Shown here: piece after piece, positions 36,632 through 44,492 of the stretch
Position numbering within the stretch: the stretch's first letter is position 1
Layout of the letters: the number at the start of each line of letters is the position of its first letter
Assembly (NCBI GenBank): GCA_016704345.1
Contig: JADJAH010000011.1
Span: 124,001-188,000 of the forward strand
Source of the DNA: Ignavibacteria bacterium
GTDB taxonomy: Bacteria; Bacteroidota; Ignavibacteria; Tepidaquicellales; Tepidaquicellaceae
Length of the DNA: 64,000 bases
Reading direction: 5' to 3'
Program-made: the position numbers and the translations under genes
The notes under the pieces: generated by a model
Database searches by the model: none
Seen by the model: only the letters and a program-made list of their open reading frames with translations
What the model was told of the DNA's origin: nothing

Positions 36632-36651
36632 GATGTGTTGTCTTTTCATCT

Positions 36652-36716
36652 CTCGTTGCTAATCTCCTCATTCACAACGGAACTTATGCGTTCCCAATCG
36701 GGAGATTGGGAACGAG
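36652..36716. repeat. REP-type two-hairpin element
   Basis: CTCGTTGCTAATCTCC with TTCACAACGG as left half and TTCCCAATCGGGAGATTGG with GAACGAG as right half, with the standard spacer GAACTTATGCG. It ends the cyclase gene array and may act as its terminator. Confidence 0.8.
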
Positions 36717-36859
36717 AAGAAACACTTATTCTTCTGATGTGTTGCGAATGTTTTTGTTGGGAATTGTTTTAGAGTATTTTAATAAATGAGCAATTTCAAA
36801 ATTATCACAAATCTCTCACCCGGTAAATCACCTTGTCAATCTAATAATCCCCTCCTCAC

Positions 36860-36911
36860 TTTTCAATCCTTCATACTCAACTGTATCCTCTTCCGCTCCA
36901 TGTCTATGCTG
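36860..36911. repeat. Duplicate of the tex 3' end (left boundary of the AbiE module)
   Basis: 52 bases beginning TTTTCAATCCTTCATACTCA and ending CATGTCTATGCTG match the tex tail at 38926-38977 at 51 of 52 positions by eye. They include the last 16 codons and stop of tex. The two copies are in direct orientation and bracket the AbiE genes. Confidence 0.85.
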
Positions 36912-36944
36912 CTCCCCGGAAGTAATCTTCGAGTTGTTTTTGAT

Positions 36945-37748
36945 TCATAATTTCAATTTCTTAATGTGTTTTTTTACTTCCCGTACTACTTGGTCAAAGT
37001 CGGGCAAGTCATTAATTTGTTCACTCAAGGAGCTATGCCACCTTCCTTTGTATTGAGGCAAGCGCTCGGTTAATTTCTTCGGAAAATCGGCAGGGTTTAG
37101 TTCTTTGCTTTTACATTTTGTTTCAAATTCGCTCATATAAAAATCAACATCCATTCCGTGTTCTTCCAATAAATACCAGATGTCGTAAAAATCACGGGCT
37201 TGCATTCGTTGCATTACCGAACGCATTTTTTCTACCAATACTTCTTCTAATGGGTAACAAAGCAATTGGTATGCTTCCAAATCGGTGTAGTCAACAAATA
37301 CATCTTTCATTACAGGCTCAAACACCAATTGCTCACTGCGTGAAATGTCAACTTTTACCCTTTTGTTATTGCCTTGTCCGCCAAGCGGACCAATGTAGCT
37401 GATGTAAAAATTAGCACCGCTATTATTATGTTCGTTATTGTCAATAATGTCAAGCGGAATATTAGCTTCTTCTTTAATGATTTCAAATACTTCTTTAAAC
37501 CAAGAGTAAATTTGCTCGTTACTTATTTCGTTATTCAGCAAGGTAAAATCAAGGTCTTCCGAAAAACGATAATTCTCAAAATAAACTTTCTTTAATACTG
37601 TTCCACCTTTGAAAACAATATCCTTTGAAAGTTGCTCATGTTTGGCAATACCAATCAGAATCCACGAAAGAATATAGTCCTTTTCAATCTGCTGGTCACG
37701 AACACCAACTGCATTTGCCATTTGTTGAATTTCTCCTGGTTTAATCAT
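36945..37748 (-). CDS. AbiEii/AbiGii-family nucleotidyltransferase toxin
   Basis: 267 residues. IVFKGGTVLKKVYF and YRFSEDLDFTLL are the G-G-T-x-L and S-x-D-x-D motifs of the nucleotidyltransferase fold, with KRVKVDISRSEQLVF for the third acidic strand and PLEEVLVEKMRSVMQRMQAR with DFYDIWYLL for the C-terminal motif of AbiEii. AbiEii toxins arrest growth, and related enzymes modify tRNA ends, as type IV toxin-antitoxin and abortive-infection systems. The gene overlaps its antitoxin by 4 bases (ATGA). The module sits between direct repeats of the tex tail. Confidence 0.92.
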   Translation of the reverse strand: MIKPGEIQQMANAVGVRDQQIEKDYILSWILIGIAKHEQLSKDIVFKGGTVLKKVYFENYRFSEDLDFTLLNNEISNEQIYSWFKEVFEIIKEEANIPLDIIDNNEHNNSGANFYISYIGPLGGQGNNKRVKVDISRSEQLVFEPVMKDVFVDYTDLEAYQLLCYPLEEVLVEKMRSVMQRMQARDFYDIWYLLEEHGMDVDFYMSEFETKCKSKELNPADFPKKLTERLPQYKGRWHSSLSEQINDLPDFDQVVREVKKHIKKLKL

Positions 37749-38566
37749 GAGTAAATGGCAGATTTAATTGTTTCGGTTTCCAAATTTTGTTGAATACTCC
37801 ATCGGCTTATTCGCTTGCCTGTTTTGGGTAATTCAGTATCAAGCAATATATAAGAAGCTTTTTTCATTTGTTGCAAGTCATCAATAATTTTAGTGTTGAT
37901 TTCCAACATTTCTAAAAGAAAACCCAATCGTTTTATCACTGCTTGCGAATCAAATTTCTTGGCATATTCAAGCAATGTGTCGAATATGATTTTGTCTTTT
38001 GAAGAATAGATTGCTCTTGCAACTTCAACAATGCCACCTGCATAATCGGGTTTGAATAAGCTGTCAATAAAAGTTTTTTCTAAGTCGGAGCAAAGCACTT
38101 TATTAAAGCTGTCAATCCAAATCTTCTTTGCACCGAAAAAATGTTTTTCGTTGTGATAGATAAATTGAAAAGGAACATTTTTGATTTTTATTTTTGATGG
38201 TCGTATTTGTTTTGATACAACGATTTGTTCCTTCAATGATGGTTGTGTAATCAGGTTGTGAATCTGTAAAGCTGAATAATATCCGATGTAGTGTTTGGTA
38301 TCATTCACCAAATATTCAGCAATCAAATGCCAGTCGGGCAAAAATGTTTCAGCATTTTGTTCATAAGGAATGATGTAGTAAAGACCTTCTTTCAATCGCA
38401 TTAAGAGCCCCCTTTTGGTCATATCGCTAAGTAGTTCTCTTACCGCACTTGCTTTAGAGACGGGCAGGGCTTTGTATGCCAAGGAGTAATCAAAACAATT
38501 CCTGCTCTGTCTGTTGAAGTAGGACAAGAGTTCGCTGGATTTTGTTGAAATGTATTTATTTTTCAT
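37745..38566 (-). CDS. AbiEi-family antitoxin / transcriptional regulator
   Basis: 273 residues. The N-terminal winged helix (LLSYFNRQSRNCFDYSLAYK, ASAVRELLSDMTKRGLLMRL, KEGLYYIIPYE) matches AbiEi; the C-terminal half (IWIDSFNKVLCSDLEKTFID, SLFKPDYAGGIVEVARAIYS) is the antitoxin domain. AbiEi neutralises AbiEii and represses its own promoter by binding inverted repeats; two such repeats lie 10 and 97 bases upstream of this start. Confidence 0.9.
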   Translation of the reverse strand: MKNKYISTKSSELLSYFNRQSRNCFDYSLAYKALPVSKASAVRELLSDMTKRGLLMRLKEGLYYIIPYEQNAETFLPDWHLIAEYLVNDTKHYIGYYSALQIHNLITQPSLKEQIVVSKQIRPSKIKIKNVPFQFIYHNEKHFFGAKKIWIDSFNKVLCSDLEKTFIDSLFKPDYAGGIVEVARAIYSSKDKIIFDTLLEYAKKFDSQAVIKRLGFLLEMLEINTKIIDDLQQMKKASYILLDTELPKTGKRISRWSIQQNLETETIKSAIYS

Positions 38567-38575
38567 AGTAATTAT

Positions 38576-38592
38576 GTCAGGTTAAACCTGAC
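38576..38592. promoter_or_regulatory. Palindromic operator candidate of abiE, proximal
   Basis: GTCAGGTT-A-AACCTGAC is a perfect palindrome around one central base, 10 bases before the AbiEi start. AbiEi proteins are known to bind inverted repeats in their promoter; assignment here is by position and symmetry. Confidence 0.65.
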
Positions 38593-38662
38593 AACAAAGA
38601 TACGAAAGATAATTTTGATAATCGTCCTATTTTGTGAAAATGTTATCATTCATAGCCAAATG

Positions 38663-38679
38663 GTCAGGATAAACCTGAT
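38663..38679. promoter_or_regulatory. Palindromic operator candidate of abiE, distal
   Basis: GTCAGGATAAACCTGAT is a near copy of the proximal palindrome, 87 bases away (centre to centre), i.e. about eight helical turns, which would suit cooperative binding. The AbiE promoter probably lies between or near the two. Confidence 0.6.
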
Positions 38680-38848
38680 AATTAAGATATGAATCATCAT
38701 TAATTAATGGATCGTGGCTGAAAAGCCTCTTTGGCTTTCACCTGAAAGGTGCTCTGTGCTATTGGGGCAAAAGACAATGGATCTTTTGCGGGTCGACATA
38801 AAAGTGAATTAGAAAAAACATGCGGTGGGGAAAACAATAATTTCACCT

Positions 38849-38913
38849 CTCGTTACGAATCTTCTGATTCGTAAAGGAACTTATGCGCTACCAATCGGGA
38901 GATTGGGAACGAG
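38849..38913. repeat. REP-type two-hairpin element before the tex tail
   Basis: CTCGTTACGAATCTTCTGAT with TCGTAAAGG, spacer AACTTATGCG, then ACCAATCGGGAGATTGGG with AACGAG. It ends 16 bases from the tex stop and may serve as the shared terminator of the converging region. Confidence 0.8.
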
Positions 38914-38925
38914 TGGCTAAATCAA

Positions 38926-38977
38926 TTTTCAATCCTTCATACTCAACTGTATCCTCTTTCGCTCCATGTCTATGCTG
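38926..38977. repeat. tex 3' end, right copy of the 52-bp direct repeat
   Basis: This is the functional tex tail (last 16 codons and stop), repeated at 36860-36911 with one mismatch (TTTC against TTCC). Confidence 0.85.
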
Positions 38978-41067
38978 ACTATTCTTACTGTTACCTTCTG
39001 ATCAAGCTTGAGAACTTCGGCGGGGTCTTTGATGAATCTGTTGCTGCTGATCTGCGAGATGTGAAGCAATCCGTTTTCTTTTATGCCGATGTTTACAAAT
39101 GCGCCGAACTTGGTAAGGTTGGTTATGATGCCCGGCAAGCGCATATCTGGCGCGAGATCGGTGATTTCGTTTACACCTTCGGCAAATGAAAATACTTCGG
39201 CCTTTCCGCGCGGATCAAGTCCGGGTTTCTTTAGCTCGCTCATTATGTCTTCAAGCGTGGGCAGCCCGACTTTCTCGTTAACATACTTCTTCACGTCAAT
39301 CTGCTTTCGCAGTTCTTCAGAGCCTATCAGCTCGGCAACGGGCTTCGAAAGATCCTTCGCAATCGCATCAACAATGCCGTAACTCTCGGGATGAACCGCG
39401 CTGTTGTCCAACGGATTCTTTGCGCCGGGTATGCGCAAGAAACCGGCTGACTGCTCGAACACTTTTGCTCCGAGTCCCGCAACTTTCATGAGCTCTTTCC
39501 TTGACTTGAACGCTCCGTTATCCTCACGATACTTTGTAATTGCACCCGCGATCTTCGGACCAATTCCGGAAACGTATCTCAGCAAATGTCTGCTCGATGT
39601 GTTGAGATTTACTCCAACCTGATTCACTGCAAAAGTCACAACCTGATCCAGACTGTCCTTCAATTGCTCCTGATCAACATCATGCTGATATTGCCCGACA
39701 CCGATTGACTTTGCATCAATCTTTACAAGCTCCGCAAGCGGATCCATAAGCCGCCTGCCGATGGAGATGGCGCCGCGAACGGTGAGATCGAGCTCGGGAA
39801 ATTCTTCCCGAGCCGCTTCCGATGCGGAGTAAATTGATGCGCCGGATTCGTTTACCATATAAACTTCTATCTCAGATGATGTGTCAATAACCGACTTTAT
39901 GAAACTCTCCGTCTCCCTGCCGGCTGTCCCGTTGCCTATTGCAATTGCCTGTATCCTGAATTGCGCGATGAGTTTTTTGATGATCTCAGTTGCTTCGCTT
40001 ATCTGATTCTGCGGCGGATGAGGATAGATCGTAGTGTTATGCTTCAGTATTCCCTGCTCGTCAAGACAAACTACTTTGCATCCGGTTCTGAAGCCGGGAT
40101 CAATTGCCAGCGTGGCTTTTGGGCCAAGCGGAGACGCGAGCAGAAGCTGACGAAGATTTTCGGAGAAGACATGTATCGCTTCTTTGTCAGCCTTCTCCTT
40201 TGAACTGTGCCTGAACTCGTTTTCAATTGACGGCGACAATAAACGCTTCAGCGAATCTGCTATTGCAAGAGAAACCTGTATAGTCGAATCATTAACATTG
40301 ATGCTCTTGATGAAAATCCTTTTTAACTTTGAAACTGCCGTATCCGCATCAACATCAATTGAGACTCTCAAAATGCCCTCCTGCTCTGCGCGCAGAATAG
40401 CAAGAAGTCTGTGACCCGGACATCTCTTCAGATCTTCGGAGTAGTCGAAATAGTCGAGATACTTTTGGCCTTCTTCTTTTTTCTTCGTGACAACAGTTGA
40501 ACTAAGGACCGAAGTATTGCCGAAGAGTTCTCGCATAGTATTTCTTGCAGACACATCTTCACTGATCCATTCGGCGATGATGTCCCGCGCTCCGGCTAAG
40601 GCATCTTCAACGCTTGCAACTTCATCCGTGATGAACTTTTCTGCTTCGTTGTTGATGCTGATGTTTTGCTGTGACATTATCAGAGTTGCAAGAGGTTCAA
40701 GACCCTTTTCTCTTGCCGCGGAAGCCCTTGTCTTGCGCTTTGGTTTGTAAGGCAGATAAAGATCTTCAAGTGTATTCATATCCCAACAGCTATTGATCTT
40801 CTCCGCAAGTTCATCGGTAAGTTTATCCTGATCTGCAATGCTCTTCAGAATATATTCGCGCCGTCTGACGAGTTCGTTAAGCCGCTTGAGTTCACTCTGA
40901 ATATCAGCGACCTGCATTTCGTCAAGACTTCCGGTTGCTTCTTTTCTGTATCTTGAAATGAAGGGAATTGTTGCGCCTTCGTTCAGCAAGTCAACTGTAG
41001 CTGAGACTTGCTTTATGCTGATGGAGAGTGAATTGCTTATATGTTTATTTATTTCTTCGGTCATCAA
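38929..41067 (-). CDS. tex: Tex-family RNA-binding transcriptional accessory protein
   Basis: 712 residues, the usual Tex length. Order: N-terminal helical Tex domain with TIPFISRYRKEATGSLDEMQ (about 33-53) and YLPYKPKRKTRASAAREKGL; a YqgF-like RNase-H fold (TLAIDPGFRTGCKVVCLDEQ, about 317); helix-hairpin-helix repeats (YVSGIGPKIAGAITKYREDN, LMKVAGLGAKVFEQSAGFLR); and a C-terminal S1 domain (LPGIITNLTKFGAFVNIGIK, ENGLLHISQI). Tex binds RNA and influences transcription and stress tolerance. Two ATG codons stand in tandem at the start (41067 and 41064). It overlaps the DoxX-like gene upstream by 23 bases, so they are translationally coupled. Confidence 0.97.
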   Translation of the reverse strand: MMTEEINKHISNSLSISIKQVSATVDLLNEGATIPFISRYRKEATGSLDEMQVADIQSELKRLNELVRRREYILKSIADQDKLTDELAEKINSCWDMNTLEDLYLPYKPKRKTRASAAREKGLEPLATLIMSQQNISINNEAEKFITDEVASVEDALAGARDIIAEWISEDVSARNTMRELFGNTSVLSSTVVTKKKEEGQKYLDYFDYSEDLKRCPGHRLLAILRAEQEGILRVSIDVDADTAVSKLKRIFIKSINVNDSTIQVSLAIADSLKRLLSPSIENEFRHSSKEKADKEAIHVFSENLRQLLLASPLGPKATLAIDPGFRTGCKVVCLDEQGILKHNTTIYPHPPQNQISEATEIIKKLIAQFRIQAIAIGNGTAGRETESFIKSVIDTSSEIEVYMVNESGASIYSASEAAREEFPELDLTVRGAISIGRRLMDPLAELVKIDAKSIGVGQYQHDVDQEQLKDSLDQVVTFAVNQVGVNLNTSSRHLLRYVSGIGPKIAGAITKYREDNGAFKSRKELMKVAGLGAKVFEQSAGFLRIPGAKNPLDNSAVHPESYGIVDAIAKDLSKPVAELIGSEELRKQIDVKKYVNEKVGLPTLEDIMSELKKPGLDPRGKAEVFSFAEGVNEITDLAPDMRLPGIITNLTKFGAFVNIGIKENGLLHISQISSNRFIKDPAEVLKLDQKVTVRIVSIDMERKRIQLSMKD

Positions 41068-41542
41068 AGTAGATTGATTTAGTATTCAGAGATTTGTCCT
41101 TTTGCCTTACGGTGCCGCCAACTACAAGTGCGGCGGAAATGATCAACAGGTTTTTTATGATATATTGTCCTTCAATTGTCGGCGCATAAGGAAAGCGTCC
41201 CGCCTGAAAAGTAATTTCCGGCAAGATTATCAGCGGAAGAAAAGTCCCGAACATTTGCATAGCCAGCAAGGCAATTGCGATTCGTTTTGTTTTATGAAAC
41301 AGAAATGATATGCCTATGATTACTTCCCACCAACCGATGATCTTCAGCCATGTTTGAGGAGTGAAGAACGGCATCCACTTGACTGTTGCCATTACAAGGT
41401 CCGCCGCCGGAGAAAGCCCGACAGTTTTCAGAATTCCGAACCATATAAAGATCACCGCAAGCGACAATTGCAGCGCGCGCACTCCATATTTCTTCATAGA
41501 GGAAGCAATGCTGCCGTCAAGAGATTCGATGTCAAGACTCAT
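41045..41542 (-). CDS. DoxX-like membrane protein
   Basis: 165 residues, with four membrane segments (about 20-42, 66-85, 88-106 and 128-146). ALQLSLAVIFIWFGILKTVG and WLKIIGWWEVIIGISFLFHK fit the DoxX-like superfamily (F-x-W-F-G-x-L-K then G-W-x-E). The charged C-terminal tail (RQKDKSLNTKSIYFDDRRNK) is cytoplasmic. The stop lies inside the tex reading frame, which indicates a two-gene operon. Function not established. Confidence 0.75.
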   Translation of the reverse strand: MSLDIESLDGSIASSMKKYGVRALQLSLAVIFIWFGILKTVGLSPAADLVMATVKWMPFFTPQTWLKIIGWWEVIIGISFLFHKTKRIAIALLAMQMFGTFLPLIILPEITFQAGRFPYAPTIEGQYIIKNLLIISAALVVGGTVRQKDKSLNTKSIYFDDRRNK

Positions 41543-41737
41543 GGAAGTTGTGAAATTTAGTTTGCCTGCAAAACTGCTTTATGAATTTGTAAAAATCATG
41601 TTAGAAAGATATCTCTTGTTATTTGCAATTTATGATCCTGAAACCGAAAGCGGCGCAAGAAAGGGTGTCTCTATAAAATTTAATGCATATATAAATCGCA
41701 TTTATTAACTTGAGATGGAATTGAGGAAAATGAATGG

Positions 41738-41932
41738 ATGAGAATGAAAGTGAAAGAAGTGATAAAACTGATTGAACATGATGGTTGGTTTTTGAAAGAA
41801 ACCAAAGGGGGCCATAGGCAATACAAGCATAATTTTAAAGGAGGAAGAGTAACTGTCCCCGGGAAATTGAATGACGATTTACATCCCAAAACCCTGAAAA
41901 GCATTTTAAAACAAGCAAAAATAGAATCATGA
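41738..41932 (+). CDS. hicA: HicA-family toxin
   Basis: 64 residues. MRMKVKEVIKLIEHDGWFLK, ETKGGHRQYKHNFKGGRVTV and DLHPKTLKSILKQAKIES are the full HicA domain, with the catalytic His in G-G-H-R-Q-Y-K-H. HicA is a double-stranded-RNA-binding-like mRNA interferase. A GAGG at 41723-41726 precedes the start; ATGAGA at 41738 or ATGAAA at 41744 could be used. The stop overlaps the hicB start by 4 bases. Confidence 0.92.
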   Translation: MRMKVKEVIKLIEHDGWFLKETKGGHRQYKHNFKGGRVTVPGKLNDDLHPKTLKSILKQAKIES

Positions 41933-42141
41933 AATTTGCAGTTATAATTGAAGAGGGCAAGAACAATTACAGCACTTATGTTCCAGATCTTCCCGGTTGT
42001 GTTAGTACCGGAAAGACAGTTGAAGAGGCAAAAAAGAATATACAGGAAGCCATTGAGTTTCACATTAAAGGAATGAAGGAAGATGGGGAGTCAATACCTG
42101 TACCGGTTTCGATTAGTGAGACTGTTGAAGTAGCCGCTTGA
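41929..42141 (+). CDS. hicB: HicB-family antitoxin
   Basis: 70 residues. MKFAVIIEEGKNNYSTYVPD, LPGCVSTGKTVEEAKKNIQE and AIEFHIKGMKEDGESIPVPV are the partial RNase-H-like HicB domain. It has no added DNA-binding domain after SISETVEVAA, so it is the short type that neutralises HicA; transcriptional control may need another factor. It is the second gene of the hicAB pair. Confidence 0.92.
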   Translation: MKFAVIIEEGKNNYSTYVPDLPGCVSTGKTVEEAKKNIQEAIEFHIKGMKEDGESIPVPVSISETVEVAA

Positions 42142-42142
42142 A

Positions 42143-42176
42143 GAATTAGGAATTACGAATTAGGAATTACGAATTG
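42143..42176. repeat. Short tandem repeat GAATTAGGAATTAC
   Basis: Two copies of a 14-base unit and a partial third follow hicB. It belongs to the AATTCGT/AATTAGG type of low-complexity spacer seen elsewhere in the window. The rest of 42180-42402 shows nothing recognisable. Confidence 0.6.
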
Positions 42177-42402
42177 TATTTATGAGGTTGTCATTAGTTC
42201 AATGAGAGACCCACTTTTTAGAATCTTACCTCAAAGATGTTTTCCGAACATCGCGCACTCGATATGCACAATCCGATGAAGCAGCGATAAGATCATTCAT
42301 CCTGATTATCAATGCATGTTGAACGTAGCAAAAGAAATGAGTAGTTTGCTGAAAATTCTGTGAACGTTTATCAATCAAAAGTCTTAGTCTTACTATACCA
42401 AT

Positions 42403-42996
42403 ATGACAATTGGCAAGATTCTCAAAGGTAATACTGTTGAATTGCTGCCACTTCAGAAATCTCACTTTGCTGAACTTGAAATCCTTGCATCCGACAAGAG
42501 AATCTGGGAATTTTACACGCTCGATGGAAGTCAACCTCCGAGATTCCGCGAAGCTTTCGACATTGCGTTGCTTGAGATGGAAAGGGGAACACAATTTCCA
42601 TTCGTGATCTTTCACAAAGAAAGCAACAAATTGATTGGGAGTACGAGATTTCTTGACATACAACTTCACAACAGAAAACTTGAGATCGGCTGGACTTGGC
42701 TGCATCCGGATTATTGGGCAACAGTGGTCAATCCTGAATGCAAGTTGCTGATGTTGACGCATTGTTTTGAAGAACTCGATTTGGTCAGAGTTCAGTTTAA
42801 AACGGACGAGAATAATTTGCGTTCAAGAAATGCAATAGAGAAGGTCGGCGGACAGTTTGAAGGCGTTCTGAGAAATGATATGATAAGAGACAACGGCACA
42901 AAGAGGAATTCCGCTTACTACAGCATAATTGATTCAGAATGGCCGGTTGTGAAGATGAAACTCAAGAAGCAAATCATTAACCTTGGAGCGGGTTGA
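42403..42996 (+). CDS. GNAT acetyltransferase, RimJ/RimL type
   Basis: 197 residues. GNTVELLPLQKSHFAELEIL, FPFVIFHKESNKLIGSTRFL and NRKLEIGWTWLHPDYWATVV followed by NPECKLLMLTHCFEELDLVR and VQFKTDENNLRSRNAIEKVG are the RimJ/RimL set; the acetyl-CoA loop is the N-P-E-C-K type rather than R-G-x-G. Such enzymes acetylate N-termini or small amines; the substrate is not known. A single plus-strand gene facing the minus-strand SDR gene downstream. Confidence 0.88.
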   Translation: MTIGKILKGNTVELLPLQKSHFAELEILASDKRIWEFYTLDGSQPPRFREAFDIALLEMERGTQFPFVIFHKESNKLIGSTRFLDIQLHNRKLEIGWTWLHPDYWATVVNPECKLLMLTHCFEELDLVRVQFKTDENNLRSRNAIEKVGGQFEGVLRNDMIRDNGTKRNSAYYSIIDSEWPVVKMKLKKQIINLGAG

Positions 42997-43164
42997 TAGT
43001 TATTTGGTCTTGAGACAAAAAAGTTTGAGAATAGATTACTAACTATACTTAATAAATCTATTCAGTGTGAATAACGAAATACTCCTGCGATACTTATCAA
43101 CTTATCACATGTGATTTGTAATTCTTCGTTCATCATAAATTAATTTCCTAAGCAGAAAAAATTT

Positions 43165-43859
43165 TTACAACAACCTTAGAGAAGACAATCCACCGTCAGC
43201 TTTGATGATCTGACCTGTTATGAATGATGATTTCTCCGAAAGCAAAAATGTTCCGAGTTCAGCTATTTCATGGGCATTGCCAATCTTTTCAAAGGATGTC
43301 TTTCTTCGGATGACTTTAGTTTTGTTTCACTGTTGAGAAGTCTTTCTGCAAGCGGAGTATTTGTTATTGATGGTGCAATGCAATTGACTCTGACACCAGG
43401 AGCCAGCTCAGCTGCAAGTGAGCGAGTAAGACCCTCTACGGCTCCCTTTGCCGAGGCAATTGACGCATGATAAGGCATGCCGGTCTGAACAGCAACCGTA
43501 CTGAACAATACAACAGAACTTGCGTCAGCTGATTTTAGGTTGTTAAGATATTTTCCAATTACATTGACTGCCCCGAGCAAATTGATTTCAAAGTCATTCC
43601 TGAAATCTTCCGGCTTCAATCCGCGGAGCGGCTTAAGATTTATTGTGCCCGGGCAATAAGCAATTCCGTGAATTGATTTGCTAATCTCCGGAAGCTCACT
43701 TGCATTTGTTACATCGGCAGAAAGGAAATGCACGTTTTGAAGACCATCCAGATTTTTGTTTTGCCTGCTGATTACAATTACCGAATCATCCCTGCATAAC
43801 ATTTTAGTCATTTCAAGACCAATTCCCGAAGTGCCTCCAACAACCAGGTATGTTTTCAT
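43165..43859 (-). pseudogene. SDR family oxidoreductase with a 3' frameshift
   Basis: The frame at 43263-43859 gives MKTYLVVGGTSGIGLEMTKM through RHPLKRLAMPMK and stops; a second frame continues GNAHEIAELGTFLLSEKSSF, ITGQIIKADGGLSSLRLL to a TAA at 43165-43167. One A missing in the A-run near 43289 explains the break. The catalytic Ser is present (LFSTVAVQTG) but the Tyr of Y-x-x-x-K is Ile (HASIASAKGAVEGL). It is the paralogue of 19523-20227. It is the last gene of the ABC transporter operon, 9 bases downstream of the membrane protein gene. Either mutated or misread. Confidence 0.8.
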
Positions 43860-43868
43860 TTTTTTGAG

Positions 43869-44492
43869 TTAGAAGTTAAAGTTAATAGTCAATCCCGCTC
43901 CGCCTTGCATAAAGCTTTCAAGATGCGGATAGAGATTTACCGAAGCATTGCTCTGATGAACCAAGTACAGTGCGGCATCGAATAACAGAAGAAATCCGCC
44001 CTGAAGCAGCAAACTGTTTCCATATCCTGTGAGACGGTCTGAATTTGAAGAATTCTTTGCCCGCTCTTTCAGATAGAGACCTATAGAGATGTATGCAATA
44101 TCAAGCCCTGCATTAAGCAAGAGAAAGTTTTGCATCGAGTTATACTCTTTAAATATCTCTGCGTTGCTCATCGATGAAGGATCATTGTTGACTGCATTCA
44201 GATATCCGAACGTTGCTATTCCAATATTCACAACATTCCACATTGCATTGAACTGGTTAAAATACTTTGCTTCGCCTTTGGCTTTGAAGTTGCCGTAAGT
44301 TCCTGACAGAAGATTACCAACCGCCCATGAACCAAGAACGATCATTGAGGTTTGATTGATCTTGTTTCTGCTTTCCTGAAATCCATTCAGCTTCAGTAAA
44401 GAATCACTCTGTGCGAAAAGCATTGCAGGGAGAATAGTTAAAGCAAAAAAAATAACTTTCACCATCACATCATTTTTGTAGTTTGCTTTCAT
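43869..44492 (-). CDS. Hypothetical membrane protein (possibly DUF6992)
   Basis: 207 residues. An N-terminal hydrophobic segment (KVIFFALTILPAMLFAQSDS) looks like a signal peptide; more hydrophobic stretches follow (TSMIVLGSWAVGNLLSGTYG, MWNVVNIGIATFGYLNAV, LLLNAGLDIAYISIGLYL, LLQGGFLLLFDAALYLVH). The pattern resembles the DUF6992 proteins of Bacteroidota, which I recall but cannot verify. It immediately follows the AttH-like lipoprotein gene (1 base apart), so it is part of the operon. Confidence 0.65.
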   Translation of the reverse strand: MKANYKNDVMVKVIFFALTILPAMLFAQSDSLLKLNGFQESRNKINQTSMIVLGSWAVGNLLSGTYGNFKAKGEAKYFNQFNAMWNVVNIGIATFGYLNAVNNDPSSMSNAEIFKEYNSMQNFLLLNAGLDIAYISIGLYLKERAKNSSNSDRLTGYGNSLLLQGGFLLLFDAALYLVHQSNASVNLYPHLESFMQGGAGLTINFNF

